Below the pieces are notes generated by a model. It worked only from the letters and a program-made list of their open reading frames with translations, searched no databases and was not told where the DNA came from. DNA of 37,749 bases from a virus: positions 1 to 37,749 of the IMG/VR virus record IMGVR_UViG_3300021138_000088. One strand, given 5' to 3'. The translations under genes and the position numbers were made by a program. Every line of letters starts with the position of its first letter. The stretch's first letter is position 1. This document shows positions 6,229 through 13,219 of this stretch, piece by piece.

Positions 6229-6480
6229 GCGGATACGTTGATCGTGCTGGACGTGCCAGTTGGCAGCTAGAGCCATAACTAGATGACGTGACGAAAGAGT
6301 CACCCATACCGGATTATTTAGCAATCTGAGTACGTGGAATAGAGACAGCTAGATGACCGCTTGGAAAGACAAGCATTAACAAAGATAGACTCTTAAATCA
6401 GAAATGATTAGGTGGGGAAATCCGAGAGCATGGCAATAGCGATGCCAATTATCCGTAGAGTCTATCTTTATTAATTCCTG
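6229..6480 (+). ncRNA. Structured RNA with twin GAAAGA-loop hairpins, unassigned
   Basis: No gene fits this stretch. Two similar motifs, 70 nt apart, consist of CTAGATGAC (6279-6287 and 6349-6357) followed by a 5-bp hairpin with loop GAAAGA: GTGAC/GTCAC (6288-6303) and GCTTG/CAAGC (6359-6374). The stems differ but both pair, while loop and 5' flank are kept, as expected for RNA. A 13-bp perfect stem (6381-6393 with 6457-6469) encloses an AATCA-GAAA-TGATT hairpin with a GNRA loop (6396-6409) and TGGCA/TGCCA (6431-6447). A CGGATT/AATCTG hairpin with a G-U pair lies at about 6310-6328, and TGCC/GGCA near 6254-6265. It matches no class I know. Confidence 0.65.
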
Positions 6481-6533
6481 TGCACAATTTTAGCGAAATT
6501 TAACACATCACAACTTGTGTGAATATAAGCCGA

Positions 6534-6556
6534 GCACTTGTGAGAGTGCATTTTTT
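6534..6556 (+). terminator. Intrinsic terminator after the structured RNA
   Basis: GCACT (6534-6538) pairs with AGTGC (6545-6549), loop TGTGAG, followed by A and TTTTTT (6551-6556). A weaker CACA/TGTG hairpin lies just before it. It precedes the ERF-SSB gene block, so early expression of that block needs readthrough, antitermination or an unseen promoter. Confidence 0.7.
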
Positions 6557-6573
6557 AAATTTAGGGGGGATTT

Positions 6574-6831
6574 ATGAAATCAGAATATGACTTATTAAGA
6601 AATTTTGTGCCAACTGAAGAAGAATTGAAAGCAAGCATGAAAGCGGCGAGAAATACATATGTTAATAGGGATTATATGCCAAGGATTGAATCCCTGGATA
6701 ACAATCACCCAAACTGGCGCAATCCTATAAAAAATCGCTACGAAGAAAGCAGCAAAATCACTGCTTATTGTTTTATCGCGGGTGTTTTAACTGTAATTCT
6801 GGCTGTTTTGGTAGATTTATGGGGTGGATAA
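6574..6831 (+). CDS. Small membrane-anchored hypothetical protein
   Basis: An 85-residue protein: a charged N-terminal two-thirds and a C-terminal membrane helix (about 63-81, YCFIAGVLTVILAVLVDLW). It would be tail-anchored with the bulk in the cytoplasm. A strong ribosome site (AGGGGGG) precedes the ATG. It is the first gene after the terminator at 6556, and its TAA overlaps the next ATG. No family recognised. Confidence 0.65.
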   Translation: MKSEYDLLRNFVPTEEELKASMKAARNTYVNRDYMPRIESLDNNHPNWRNPIKNRYEESSKITAYCFIAGVLTVILAVLVDLWGG

Positions 6832-6965
6832 TGAAAATCTTGGCACGTTGGGACTTTGAGCATAATCACGAGCCAAGATTTAAAAATGAATTTTATTTAT
6901 CAGAATATGGTAACTGCTATGCGAAAGCAGAAACCATTACTTATATTACACGGGAACCGTTATGA
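6831..6965 (+). CDS. Short hypothetical protein
   Basis: A 44-residue protein starting MKILARWDFEHNHEPRF and ending TYITREPL. ATG at 6831 overlaps the preceding TAA (TAATG), and its stop TGA is entered by the ERF gene ATG (6962), so it is coupled on both sides. Rich in aromatic and charged residues; no motif seen. Confidence 0.55.
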   Translation: MKILARWDFEHNHEPRFKNEFYLSEYGNCYAKAETITYITREPL

Positions 6966-7594
6966 ATAAAAGCGAAACTACTGCTGAGCTTGCAAAAGCT
7001 CTTAGTAAAGCACAGGGAGAGATTGTTCACGCAATCAAAGATACAAAAGGGGCATTTAGCGGTAAGTATGCCACGCTTGCTGGTGTAATAGATGCAGCAA
7101 AGAAACCATTGTCGGATAACGGATTAAGCGTATCTCAAATTGTTGATGTTACAGAAAATGGTGATGTAATTTTAGAAACAATTTTAATGCACACGTCTGG
7201 TGAGTTCTTAACTGGTAAATACCCCATTAAACCCATTAAACAAGACCCGCAAGGTTTTGGAAGTGCTTTATCGTATGCCCGTAGATACTGTTTTAGCTCA
7301 ATAGTTGGTGTTGCTGCTGATGACGACGACGGGCAAGCGGCATCAGAGCCAGACAAACCATCAACAAACAATCAACAAAAACCGCCCATACAAGTGCAAA
7401 TACAAGTTCCACCCAAAAATCCAGAATTATCGCATGAAGATGAAGTTCGATATTCAAACGAACTTGAACAAGCTAAAACCATGCAAGAGCTTGGAAAGGC
7501 TTGGGCATCAATTCCAAATGAATTAAAACCTTATTTTGAATCATATAAAAACACTTTGAAAGCAAAGTTTTTACCACCTAAAGAGGCTGCATAA
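6962..7594 (+). CDS. erf: ERF-family single-strand annealing protein
   Basis: A 210-residue recombinase of the ERF superfamily, which anneals complementary ssDNA in phage recombination and genome circularisation. The core shows GKYATLAGVIDAAKKPL (34-50), GLSVSQ (54-59), LMHTSGEFLTG and the signature GSALSYARRY (100-109) followed by SSIVGVAADDDDG. The C-terminal part (125-165) is a Pro/Gln/Lys linker before a short helical tail. It shares its operon with the coiled-coil protein (stop directly followed by its ATG) and SSB, the usual partner set for phage annealing systems. Confidence 0.9.
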   Translation: MNKSETTAELAKALSKAQGEIVHAIKDTKGAFSGKYATLAGVIDAAKKPLSDNGLSVSQIVDVTENGDVILETILMHTSGEFLTGKYPIKPIKQDPQGFGSALSYARRYCFSSIVGVAADDDDGQAASEPDKPSTNNQQKPPIQVQIQVPPKNPELSHEDEVRYSNELEQAKTMQELGKAWASIPNELKPYFESYKNTLKAKFLPPKEAA

Positions 7595-8809
7595 ATGGCA
7601 AAAGTAAACGTAAATCCAGAAACAGGCGAAATAGAAAGCGGCTTTGCAGTCGTAGAAATAGAAAACACGCTGCCTATAACTGTTAGTGAAGCTGAGGTTA
7701 AGAATTTTTATTTTGAACCACAAAAAATCATTGATTTGATTAGTGAGAAAGCGGGTAGTCCGGTATTTGATATAAGCACTAAAAAAGGCCGTGACGAGTG
7801 CAAGAGCCACGCTTTTAAGATTATTAAGTGCATTACTCCAATATCTGAAATATCAAAGCGTGAAGCGGCTGATGCAAAGAAAATCGTTAATCAAGATGTT
7901 AATTTTAGGAATATTGTTGAAGCAGGAATACGTAAATTAGCCGCGATACATCGTCAACCTTTAACTGAGTGGGACGAAGAACAGGCAGCCATAATAGCCG
8001 AGAAAGAACGCATAGAAGCTGAACGCATAGCTGAATTAGAGCGTCTGGAAGAATTACGACTTGCTGAAGCTAAATTTTTAAATGACTGGAATGATGCTTT
8101 GCAAATGGACGAGCTGTTTGATTTACGCAAAGAAAAAGAAATTGCTGATCGTGAAGCCAAGCGAATTGCTTATGAAAAGGCCGAAGCTGAACGCATAGAA
8201 GCAGAAGTACAAAGACGGCTAGAAGAAAAAGCAAAATTTGACGAGGAAAATAAAAATAAACGCATTGCTGAAGCAGCCAAAGAAGCTATAACAGCAACTG
8301 AAAATTTAGTAATTGGGCTTACGGATGAATTAGAAGGCCATATAAAAAATGGAAAAATCACACTAAGTGACGAAGAAGTTAAAAAGTTTCGTGATTCGCT
8401 GCCTGAACACTTAAAACAGAAAAAACCACTTACCGCTGCTGAACTTAGAGAAAAAGCCGCAAGCTGTAGATTACGTGGCGCCCATTCTGACAAAGCGGAA
8501 TATGCAAGACAAGATTATGCAGATGCTGATGAATATGATGAACTTGCTAATCAACTAGAAGCGAAAGAAAAAGCAGAATCAACACTGCTTGAATTAACGC
8601 CGGAAATAGAAGCAATAATTGCCGAAGCCGTTGAGCAATATCATGAAGATTATGAAGAATACAAAGATTTTGAATCGCTTGCAGATGAAAAAATTGAGTC
8701 AATACCTGGACAACCGAGCAATGACGAAATTATCAACGCCGTTGCATTTTATTTTGAAGTTGAACCAAAAACCGCTGTTAGTTGGTTGAAAAATATGGGA
8801 GAGTTTTAA
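7595..8809 (+). CDS. Long coiled-coil protein between ERF and SSB
   Basis: A 404-residue protein. Residues 1-120 form a compact N-terminal part with PETGEIESG and a helical AADAKKIVNQDVNFRNIVE segment. About 125-240 is a long acidic/basic coiled coil of Glu-Ala-Glu-Arg repeats; 270-340 holds a second helical domain (LTAAELREKAASCRLRG). Related proteins occur beside annealing recombinases in several phages, with no proven function. Its ATG follows the ERF stop with no gap, and its TAA overlaps the SSB ATG. A partner of the recombination complex is the natural guess. Confidence 0.6.
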   Translation: MAKVNVNPETGEIESGFAVVEIENTLPITVSEAEVKNFYFEPQKIIDLISEKAGSPVFDISTKKGRDECKSHAFKIIKCITPISEISKREAADAKKIVNQDVNFRNIVEAGIRKLAAIHRQPLTEWDEEQAAIIAEKERIEAERIAELERLEELRLAEAKFLNDWNDALQMDELFDLRKEKEIADREAKRIAYEKAEAERIEAEVQRRLEEKAKFDEENKNKRIAEAAKEAITATENLVIGLTDELEGHIKNGKITLSDEEVKKFRDSLPEHLKQKKPLTAAELREKAASCRLRGAHSDKAEYARQDYADADEYDELANQLEAKEKAESTLLELTPEIEAIIAEAVEQYHEDYEEYKDFESLADEKIESIPGQPSNDEIINAVAFYFEVEPKTAVSWLKNMGEF

Positions 8810-9267
8810 TGAGTAACGTCATTAGTTTTACAGGCACAGTTGGAAAAGATGCTGAAGTTCGTTACATGCCCTCTGGATCTGCTTTTTTAAGCGTAAGTGT
8901 TGCCAACAATATCGGTTTTGGTGACAAACAACAAACTATGTGGTTTAGAGTGGTTGTATTTGGTAAACGTGCTGAAGGACAATTACAAAACTACCTTAAA
9001 AAAGGGCAGCAAGTTTTTGTTTCTGGCGAGTTTAAAACGGGCGAGTATCAAGCCAATGACGGAACAACCAAAACTACGCTTGAAATTAACGCCACCATTC
9101 TTGATTTAATCGGAAAGCGTCAAGATGGTAATAGCCAACCAGCACAATCAAGACCAGCGCCAAGTAAAGCACCTACACAGGCTAATTCTGCGCCGTATGA
9201 AGATGATTGGAGCGATGATATTCCTTTTGTTAGCTTAAATAGCGCGATTAAAGGTCATCTGGTGTAA
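8809..9267 (+). CDS. ssb: Single-stranded DNA-binding protein
   Basis: A 152-residue SSB with an OB fold: FTGTVGKDAEVRYMPSGSAF, then TMWFRVVVFGKRAEGQLQNYLKKGQQVFVSGEF and a TLEINATILDLIG strand. A flexible Gln/Pro/Ala linker leads to DDWSDDIPF, the acidic tip that recruits partner proteins. Unusually the tip is not terminal: about 13 more residues (VSLNSAIKGHLV) follow, which may mask or alter partner binding. ATG at 8809 overlaps the previous TAA. Confidence 0.93.
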   Translation: MSNVISFTGTVGKDAEVRYMPSGSAFLSVSVANNIGFGDKQQTMWFRVVVFGKRAEGQLQNYLKKGQQVFVSGEFKTGEYQANDGTTKTTLEINATILDLIGKRQDGNSQPAQSRPAPSKAPTQANSAPYEDDWSDDIPFVSLNSAIKGHLV

Positions 9268-9269
9268 TC

Positions 9270-9488
9270 ATGACTGAAATAATCCGACCAAAAGAAATTA
9301 TTGAAATACTTGGAATTACAACAGCAAACCCAAGAAGTACATTTAATAATTTAAAAACACGGGACGACGATTTTCCACGATATTTGTATCGAGACGCCAA
9401 AGGACTGGCGTATTCAAGATCAGAAATATTAGAGTATTTTAAATTAAAAAACGAATCACCTAAAAAGCCGAGTTTTTTGATTTTATGA
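9270..9488 (+). CDS. Small AlpA/excisionase-like protein (tentative)
   Basis: A 72-residue protein. RPKEIIEILGITTANPRSTF looks like a helix-turn-helix, followed by a short wing region (RYLYRDAKGLAYSRSEILEYF) as in AlpA- or Xis-type winged helix proteins. No integrase is present to pair with an excisionase, so a transcription or DNA-architecture role is more likely. It starts 2 nt after ssb; its TGA overlaps the next ATG. Confidence 0.5.
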   Translation: MTEIIRPKEIIEILGITTANPRSTFNNLKTRDDDFPRYLYRDAKGLAYSRSEILEYFKLKNESPKKPSFLIL

Positions 9489-9598
9489 CCGGAAATCTTG
9501 ACCCGATAGATAAAAAGACATCCGCTGCAATGCTTAAGATGTCAACAAAGTTTAGGCAGCCTAAAACACAAACTGTAAGCATACAAGGGGACTGGTAA
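9485..9598 (+). CDS. Very small hypothetical protein (37 residues)
   Basis: MTGNLDPIDKKTSAAMLKMS and further to QGDW. Its ATG overlaps the stop of the upstream gene (ATGA at 9485-9488) and its TAA overlaps the next ATG (TAATG at 9596-9600). This double coupling and the absence of any gap in the operon argue for translation. Charged, no motif. Confidence 0.5.
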   Translation: MTGNLDPIDKKTSAAMLKMSTKFRQPKTQTVSIQGDW

Positions 9599-9801
9599 TG
9601 AAAAAATCTAAAAATAAAAAATTTATAAAACATGTTGGTAATGATTGCCCTGTTCCACCGAAAACATTGGTATCTTATCGTACTAAAAACAATGAAGTCC
9701 AATTAAGTCATGAGCATTTACCAACAATTGCTAGTGACTTGGATTGGAGCGATAAGCCGAAAGTTGGTCGCATAGTTGATTATAGAGTTTGGGGGAAGTG
9801 A
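9598..9801 (+). CDS. Hypothetical protein with CPVPP motif
   Basis: A 67-residue protein: a basic N-terminus (MKKSKNKKFIKH), then NDCPVPPKTLVSYRTKNNEV and a C-terminal DWSDKPKVGRIVDYRVWG. The (D/E)CPVPPxTxVxxR segment followed by a Trp-containing strand recurs in many small phage proteins of unknown role. Coupled at both ends (TAATG and TGATG). Confidence 0.6.
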   Translation: MKKSKNKKFIKHVGNDCPVPPKTLVSYRTKNNEVQLSHEHLPTIASDLDWSDKPKVGRIVDYRVWGK

Positions 9802-9890
9802 TGATTTTAAATAAAAAAACGTCAGAAAAATTACTTGAAGAACTTAACACCCGTCACGCCTCTTTGTGTACAGTGCTTGCAGGTAGATAG
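9801..9890 (+). CDS. Very small hypothetical ORF (29 residues)
   Basis: MILNKKTSEKLLEELNTRHA and further to LAGR, ending TAG at 9888-9890. ATG overlaps the previous TGA. An amphipathic helix (SEKLLEELNTRH) is likely. Support rests on coupling and position only. Confidence 0.35.
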   Translation: MILNKKTSEKLLEELNTRHASLCTVLAGR

Positions 9891-9912
9891 GATGATTAAA
9901 GGGGAAGAAAAA

Positions 9913-10041
9913 ATGACACTACAAAAAGCAACTCTGTTAGCAAATAAATTTACTAAAGAATTTGGTCATTATTACACAGCAATTAGGTGTGGTGATGGAT
10001 GGAAACCGTCTAAAAAATATCATCCTGTGAGGTTGAAATGA
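9913..10041 (+). CDS. Small hypothetical protein
   Basis: A 42-residue protein, MTLQKATLLANKFTKEFGHY to HPVRLK. ATG at 9913 has GGGGAAG at the right distance; an in-frame ATG at 9892 is the alternative. Basic, with a C-terminal WKPSKKYHP. Its TGA overlaps the next ATG. No family recognised. Confidence 0.5.
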   Translation: MTLQKATLLANKFTKEFGHYYTAIRCGDGWKPSKKYHPVRLK

Positions 10042-10274
10042 ACACTTGGCCCAACGGTATCAGACGACCATTAACACAATGCGAGCATGAACGACATAAC
10101 GCCTCACATTATCCAGGAACACGCCAATTATGTGTTGAATGTGGTGATGCAACCGGACGCTGTGAGGAGGATTCCATTTATCTGGATGACCACATCATTT
10201 ATGACAAAGAGCGTGGGCCTTTTTGCGAACAATGTTATGACGAAATAATGAAAGGGGGGATAAGTGATGACTAA
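10038..10274 (+). CDS. Small Cys-rich putative zinc-binding protein
   Basis: A 78-residue protein with Cys pairs LCVEC and FCEQC plus early QCEH and a GRCEED Cys, a plausible two-site treble-clef or ribbon arrangement. ATGA overlap with the preceding gene; its TAA overlaps the following ATG by 8 nt. Role unknown. Confidence 0.55.
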   Translation: MNTWPNGIRRPLTQCEHERHNASHYPGTRQLCVECGDATGRCEEDSIYLDDHIIYDKERGPFCEQCYDEIMKGGISDD

Positions 10275-10635
10275 AGAAGAAGTGCTGGAGGCGTTAAAAA
10301 ATAATGAAAAGATAATTAGCCAGAACGGTGATGAGATTGATATTTATAGATTACTTGATATTTATAGATTACTTGATGGATGGAATACTTCAAGATGGAA
10401 AATAAAACCACGAACAATCACAGTCAACGGTATTGAAGTACCTGAGCCGTTGAGGGTTGAGCCTAAAATTGGTGATAAAGTATACAGAGTAGCGCCTTGG
10501 AAGCACCCAAGTGATGCAATTATACCGTACATGCAATGTCGTGAAGAATTTGAAAATGGTGCATTACACTCAACACAAGAAGCCGCCCAAGCTCATTATG
10601 ATGCTTTGTGGGCTCCATCGAGGTTAGTTAAATGA
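10267..10635 (+). CDS. Hypothetical protein with internal six-residue duplication
   Basis: A 122-residue protein starting MTKEEVLEALKNNEKI. ATG at 10267 is preferred over the GTG at 10264 because AGGGGGG lies upstream at good spacing. Residues DIYRLLDIYRLLD come from a perfect 18-nt tandem repeat. The middle (RVEPKIGDKVYRVAPW) and the tail (HSTQEAAQAHYDAL) resemble a widespread group of small phage accessory proteins of unknown role. Confidence 0.55.
   Translation: MTKEEVLEALKNNEKIISQNGDEIDIYRLLDIYRLLDGWNTSRWKIKPRTITVNGIEVPEPLRVEPKIGDKVYRVAPWKHPSDAIIPYMQCREEFENGALHSTQEAAQAHYDALWAPSRLVK
10339..10374 (+). repeat. Perfect 18-nt tandem duplication in coding sequence
   Basis: GATATTTATAGATTACTT occurs at 10339-10356 and again at 10357-10374, adding six codons in frame. 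Lack of divergence suggests a recent slippage event. Confidence 0.9.
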
Positions 10636-10844
10636 AACGGCTACACGTCCAAACATCACCCTTAACTAATACCATATTTTGTGGACATGTTTTGAAAGAT
10701 AATCGCACTTGGGCAGCCAATAAACAGGATGTAACTATGGAGGCGTTAATTGCAGTTGCTAATCATGTTTTACAGTTTGGTAAGCCTGTTGAAATAACAA
10801 ATAACGATAAACCTGAATTTAGAATAACGGTGGAAAGATTATGA
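10632..10844 (+). CDS. Conserved small phage protein
   Basis: A 70-residue protein: LHVQTSPLTNTIFCGHVLKD, WAANKQDVTMEALIAVANHV and a closing strand (PEFRITVERL). I recall closely similar proteins of the same length in many proteobacterial phages, so it is likely a conserved family, but no function is known. ATGA overlaps at both ends. Confidence 0.6.
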   Translation: MKRLHVQTSPLTNTIFCGHVLKDNRTWAANKQDVTMEALIAVANHVLQFGKPVEITNNDKPEFRITVERL

Positions 10845-11437
10845 AAGAGCTAATTGAAAAACTAAAAAATGGTTATGTAGAGTTAGAGCGTGGACATCCT
10901 GAATATGGAGTAGCCGGATATTTCTCTGTCGATATAGAAAAAACAGATAGACTAATGCAACAAGCCGCTGAAAAAATTGAAGATCTACCGAGGTTAGTTA
11001 ATGGTAAAAAATCGTTTGATGATTTAATTGAGCGATTAAATAAAGGGATGATCTATTACGACTCATGGGACATGTATGCAGTCAACGAGAGAGAGACAAA
11101 ATTACTTATTGCTGAAGCTGCTGAAGCTATCAAGTTGTCTGAAAAAAGACTTGCTGAGCAATTTGAGATATCAAGCAAAGCGATTGAAACAATAGTTAAG
11201 CGAAGCATTGAGTCAAGAATTGCCACTAATAATTTTTCTGACATAGAAAAGGAGATTCTTGATGGTGTTTATCAGGTGTTGGACGGTTCGCCCATGAAAG
11301 ACGCTTTTCGTCAGTTTAATGAGGTTGAAGCAATTATGTTTTTATGTAACGAACTTTATGGGAAAGAATTTATGGCAGAACGCAATCTTGAAAAAGTGCT
11401 TATAAAACTAGGGATAATAGAGGTTGATGATGAGTGA
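10841..11437 (+). CDS. Paralogous-module protein 1 (two module copies)
   Basis: A 198-residue protein with two copies of a short module: KELIEKLKNGYVELE...RLMQQAAEKIEDL (about 2-48) and DDLIERLNKGMIYYD...LLIAEAAEAIKL (about 60-100). The module recurs in the next three genes. The second half is helical and unlike its neighbours. ATGA overlap with the gene before; the stop is overlapped 8 nt by the next ATG. Function unknown. Confidence 0.55.
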   Translation: MKELIEKLKNGYVELERGHPEYGVAGYFSVDIEKTDRLMQQAAEKIEDLPRLVNGKKSFDDLIERLNKGMIYYDSWDMYAVNERETKLLIAEAAEAIKLSEKRLAEQFEISSKAIETIVKRSIESRIATNNFSDIEKEILDGVYQVLDGSPMKDAFRQFNEVEAIMFLCNELYGKEFMAERNLEKVLIKLGIIEVDDE

Positions 11438-11717
11438 TGTTAAAGAGCTAGTTGAAAAATTAAAGGCTGGAGTTATTAATACTGATAAAGATAGTTATAA
11501 CTATGATGATTTTTACACTATCAATATTGATGCAACAGAAGAATTGATGCAAGAAGCCGCCAATGCACTTGACTATCTAAAGAAAAAGCGGGAGCCGCTG
11601 AGTGATGATGAAATATCAAAAGGCTGTCCTTACCGAATTGATGTGTTTAAATCAACATTTCTTGAAGGCGCAAGATATGCTGAAAAAGCGCACAAAATAG
11701 GTATTGGCAATGAGTGA
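11430..11717 (+). CDS. Paralogous-module protein 2
   Basis: A 95-residue protein starting MSDVKELVEKLKAGVINTDK, then EELMQEAANALDYL: the same N-terminal module as its neighbours. The C-terminal part PLSDDEI...FLEGARYAEKAHKIGIGNE is shared with the next gene. ATG at 11430 is set by the ATGAGTGA overlap with the previous stop and by the match of MSD starts among paralogues. Function unknown. Confidence 0.55.
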   Translation: MSDVKELVEKLKAGVINTDKDSYNYDDFYTINIDATEELMQEAANALDYLKKKREPLSDDEISKGCPYRIDVFKSTFLEGARYAEKAHKIGIGNE

Positions 11718-12000
11718 TATTGAAAAGCTAGTTGAAAAACTTAATGAAGGGATTGTGCATTATTACAAAACCCCATTCATTAATCTTGTTGGTACTAAAA
11801 AACTAATGAGAGAAGCCGCTGAAAAAATTGAATATCTTTATGTACAGATTAACGAGTTGAAGAAAATAAAGCCGCTTAGTGATGCTGAGATAGAAAATGA
11901 ACATTATAAATTTAGAATGCCTTTTGCTTGGGACAGGGGATTTGAGGCGGGCGTTAAGTTTGCTGAAAAAATGCACAAAATAGGAGTTAGTGATGAGTGA
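11710..12000 (+). CDS. Paralogous-module protein 3
   Basis: A 96-residue protein, MSDIEKLVEKLNEGIVHYYK, then LMREAAEKIEYL, and a C-terminal PLSDAEI...FEAGVKFAEKMHKIGVSDE. It is a paralogue of the gene immediately upstream along its whole length. It starts with the same ATGAGTGA junction. Function unknown. Confidence 0.55.
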   Translation: MSDIEKLVEKLNEGIVHYYKTPFINLVGTKKLMREAAEKIEYLYVQINELKKIKPLSDAEIENEHYKFRMPFAWDRGFEAGVKFAEKMHKIGVSDE

Positions 12001-12637
12001 TACTAATGCGCTGGTAGATAAATTAAATGAAATGGCGGTCTATTGGAGCGGAGATGATTACGATACGTGCAGAGAAGCCGCTGAAAAACTTGAATCGTAT
12101 CAGCGCGTATTTATTGTATATAAAGCCTGTATGGATAATTTGGAAAAAAGGGCTAAATCACTTCAAGCCGAGATAGATGCGCTTAAATCTGATGATCCTT
12201 TCGGGTGGCTGTTTGAAGAAAAGCATATCTCGCCAAGATTGATTTATAACAATCGTTTAATGGGTAGTCCAATTGGGCCGAGTGATGATTTTTTAGAGCA
12301 GAATAAAGATAAGTTAACACCACTTTTTAAGAGCGTACAACCTAATAAATCAAGCGAACCAGTGGCTTGGATTTATGATTACTATGGTGCACATGGAATA
12401 CAAAAAAACAAATTAACCATACATAAATCTTATTTTGATGATTTTGTTTTATACGATAAATATAAAAATATTCGTCCACTATACCTACGCTCACAACCTA
12501 ATGCGCCATTGCTGAGTGCTAAAGCAATAGCAGATACTTGGAACAAACACGCTGTAAAAAATGAGCTATATTCAATAGTAATAGATAATTTTGCTAGAGA
12601 TATTGAGTCACAAGTGAGGAGTCAGTATGAAAGTTGA
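11993..12637 (+). CDS. Paralogous-module protein 4 with long C-terminal extension
   Basis: A 214-residue protein. The N-terminus MSDTNALVDKLNEMAVYWSG...CREAAEKLESY is a shorter version of the shared module. A coiled-coil helix (DNLEKRAKSLQAEIDALKS) follows, then a segment EPVAWIYDYYGAHG...IRPLYLRSQPNAPLLSAKAI that resembles the PVAW...PLY accessory domain common in small phage proteins. The start is defined by the third ATGAGTGA junction. Function unknown. Confidence 0.5.
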   Translation: MSDTNALVDKLNEMAVYWSGDDYDTCREAAEKLESYQRVFIVYKACMDNLEKRAKSLQAEIDALKSDDPFGWLFEEKHISPRLIYNNRLMGSPIGPSDDFLEQNKDKLTPLFKSVQPNKSSEPVAWIYDYYGAHGIQKNKLTIHKSYFDDFVLYDKYKNIRPLYLRSQPNAPLLSAKAIADTWNKHAVKNELYSIVIDNFARDIESQVRSQYES

Positions 12638-12902
12638 ACAATATCTAAAATCGGTGGGATTGAAAGTCATAAATGACAGCGTTTTAAACTGCACTTATGA
12701 CACAACTGTTTTGCCAAACATCAAACAGATTGAAAGCTTAGGAGACATTATCAAACATAATATAATCGCAGAAGATGATAAAAATATTCGTGGTTTAATC
12801 GAGTATTACACGCACTTAACCGCTAAATTAACAGGCGCTTTGATTGTTTTATCATGTGTCGTGGTGTTTGAGTTTTTGTGGTTTATGGGGGGGTTAGAAT
12901 GA
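12627..12902 (+). CDS. Small protein with C-terminal membrane helix
   Basis: A 91-residue protein with a soluble N-terminal part and one membrane helix near the end (about 69-88, TGALIVLSCVVVFEFLWFMG). GAGGAG lies 5 nt before the ATG, which overlaps the previous gene by 11 nt. Tail-anchored topology; role unknown. Confidence 0.55.
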   Translation: MKVEQYLKSVGLKVINDSVLNCTYDTTVLPNIKQIESLGDIIKHNIIAEDDKNIRGLIEYYTHLTAKLTGALIVLSCVVVFEFLWFMGGLE

Positions 12903-13219
12903 ATATTATTGATGATATAAATAAATTTGTATCTTCTAGATATAAAGAATCTGCTGATTATTTCCAGTCTATCGCAATAGATAGACAAAATGAATGTATT
13001 AGACTTGAGTCTGTAATTAAATCATTGCAAGCAAAGAAAAACGACCAAGAATTTTTTGACAAAGCGGCTATTTCTGCAATGCAAAGCATTATTAATGATC
13101 CATACACGCCACTAAATAATGTTGATTTAAGTAAACATGCAGCCATGGCTTATATTATTGCCAACGCACTTCTAACAGAAAGAAAACGATTGCAGGGTGT
13201 GGATAATGGAACTAATTAA
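12899..13219 (+). CDS. Hypothetical protein
   Basis: A 106-residue protein starting MNIIDDINKFVSSRYKESAD. GGGGGGG upstream and an ATGA overlap fix the start at 12899. Mostly helical, with AAMAYIIANALLTERKRLQG near the C-terminus. No family recognised. Confidence 0.55.
   Translation: MNIIDDINKFVSSRYKESADYFQSIAIDRQNECIRLESVIKSLQAKKNDQEFFDKAAISAMQSIINDPYTPLNNVDLSKHAAMAYIIANALLTERKRLQGVDNGTN

Noticed and set aside
6279-6303. Hammerhead ribozyme core (GATGA...GAAA)
   Set aside because: The bases between the two blocks do not form stem II and the required CUGANGA order is not met.
6381-6469. Retron-type RNA (13-bp inverted repeat flanking a structured insert)
   Set aside because: No reverse transcriptase lies nearby and the insert lacks the priming-guanosine layout of msr/msd.
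8170-8493. Leftward Ser-rich ORF opposite the coiled-coil gene
   Set aside because: Composition is the mirror of Glu/Ala/Lys repeats in the real gene; no ribosome site.
9270-9488. Excisionase paired with an integrase
   Set aside because: No integrase or attachment site was found anywhere, so only a generic DNA-binding role is listed.
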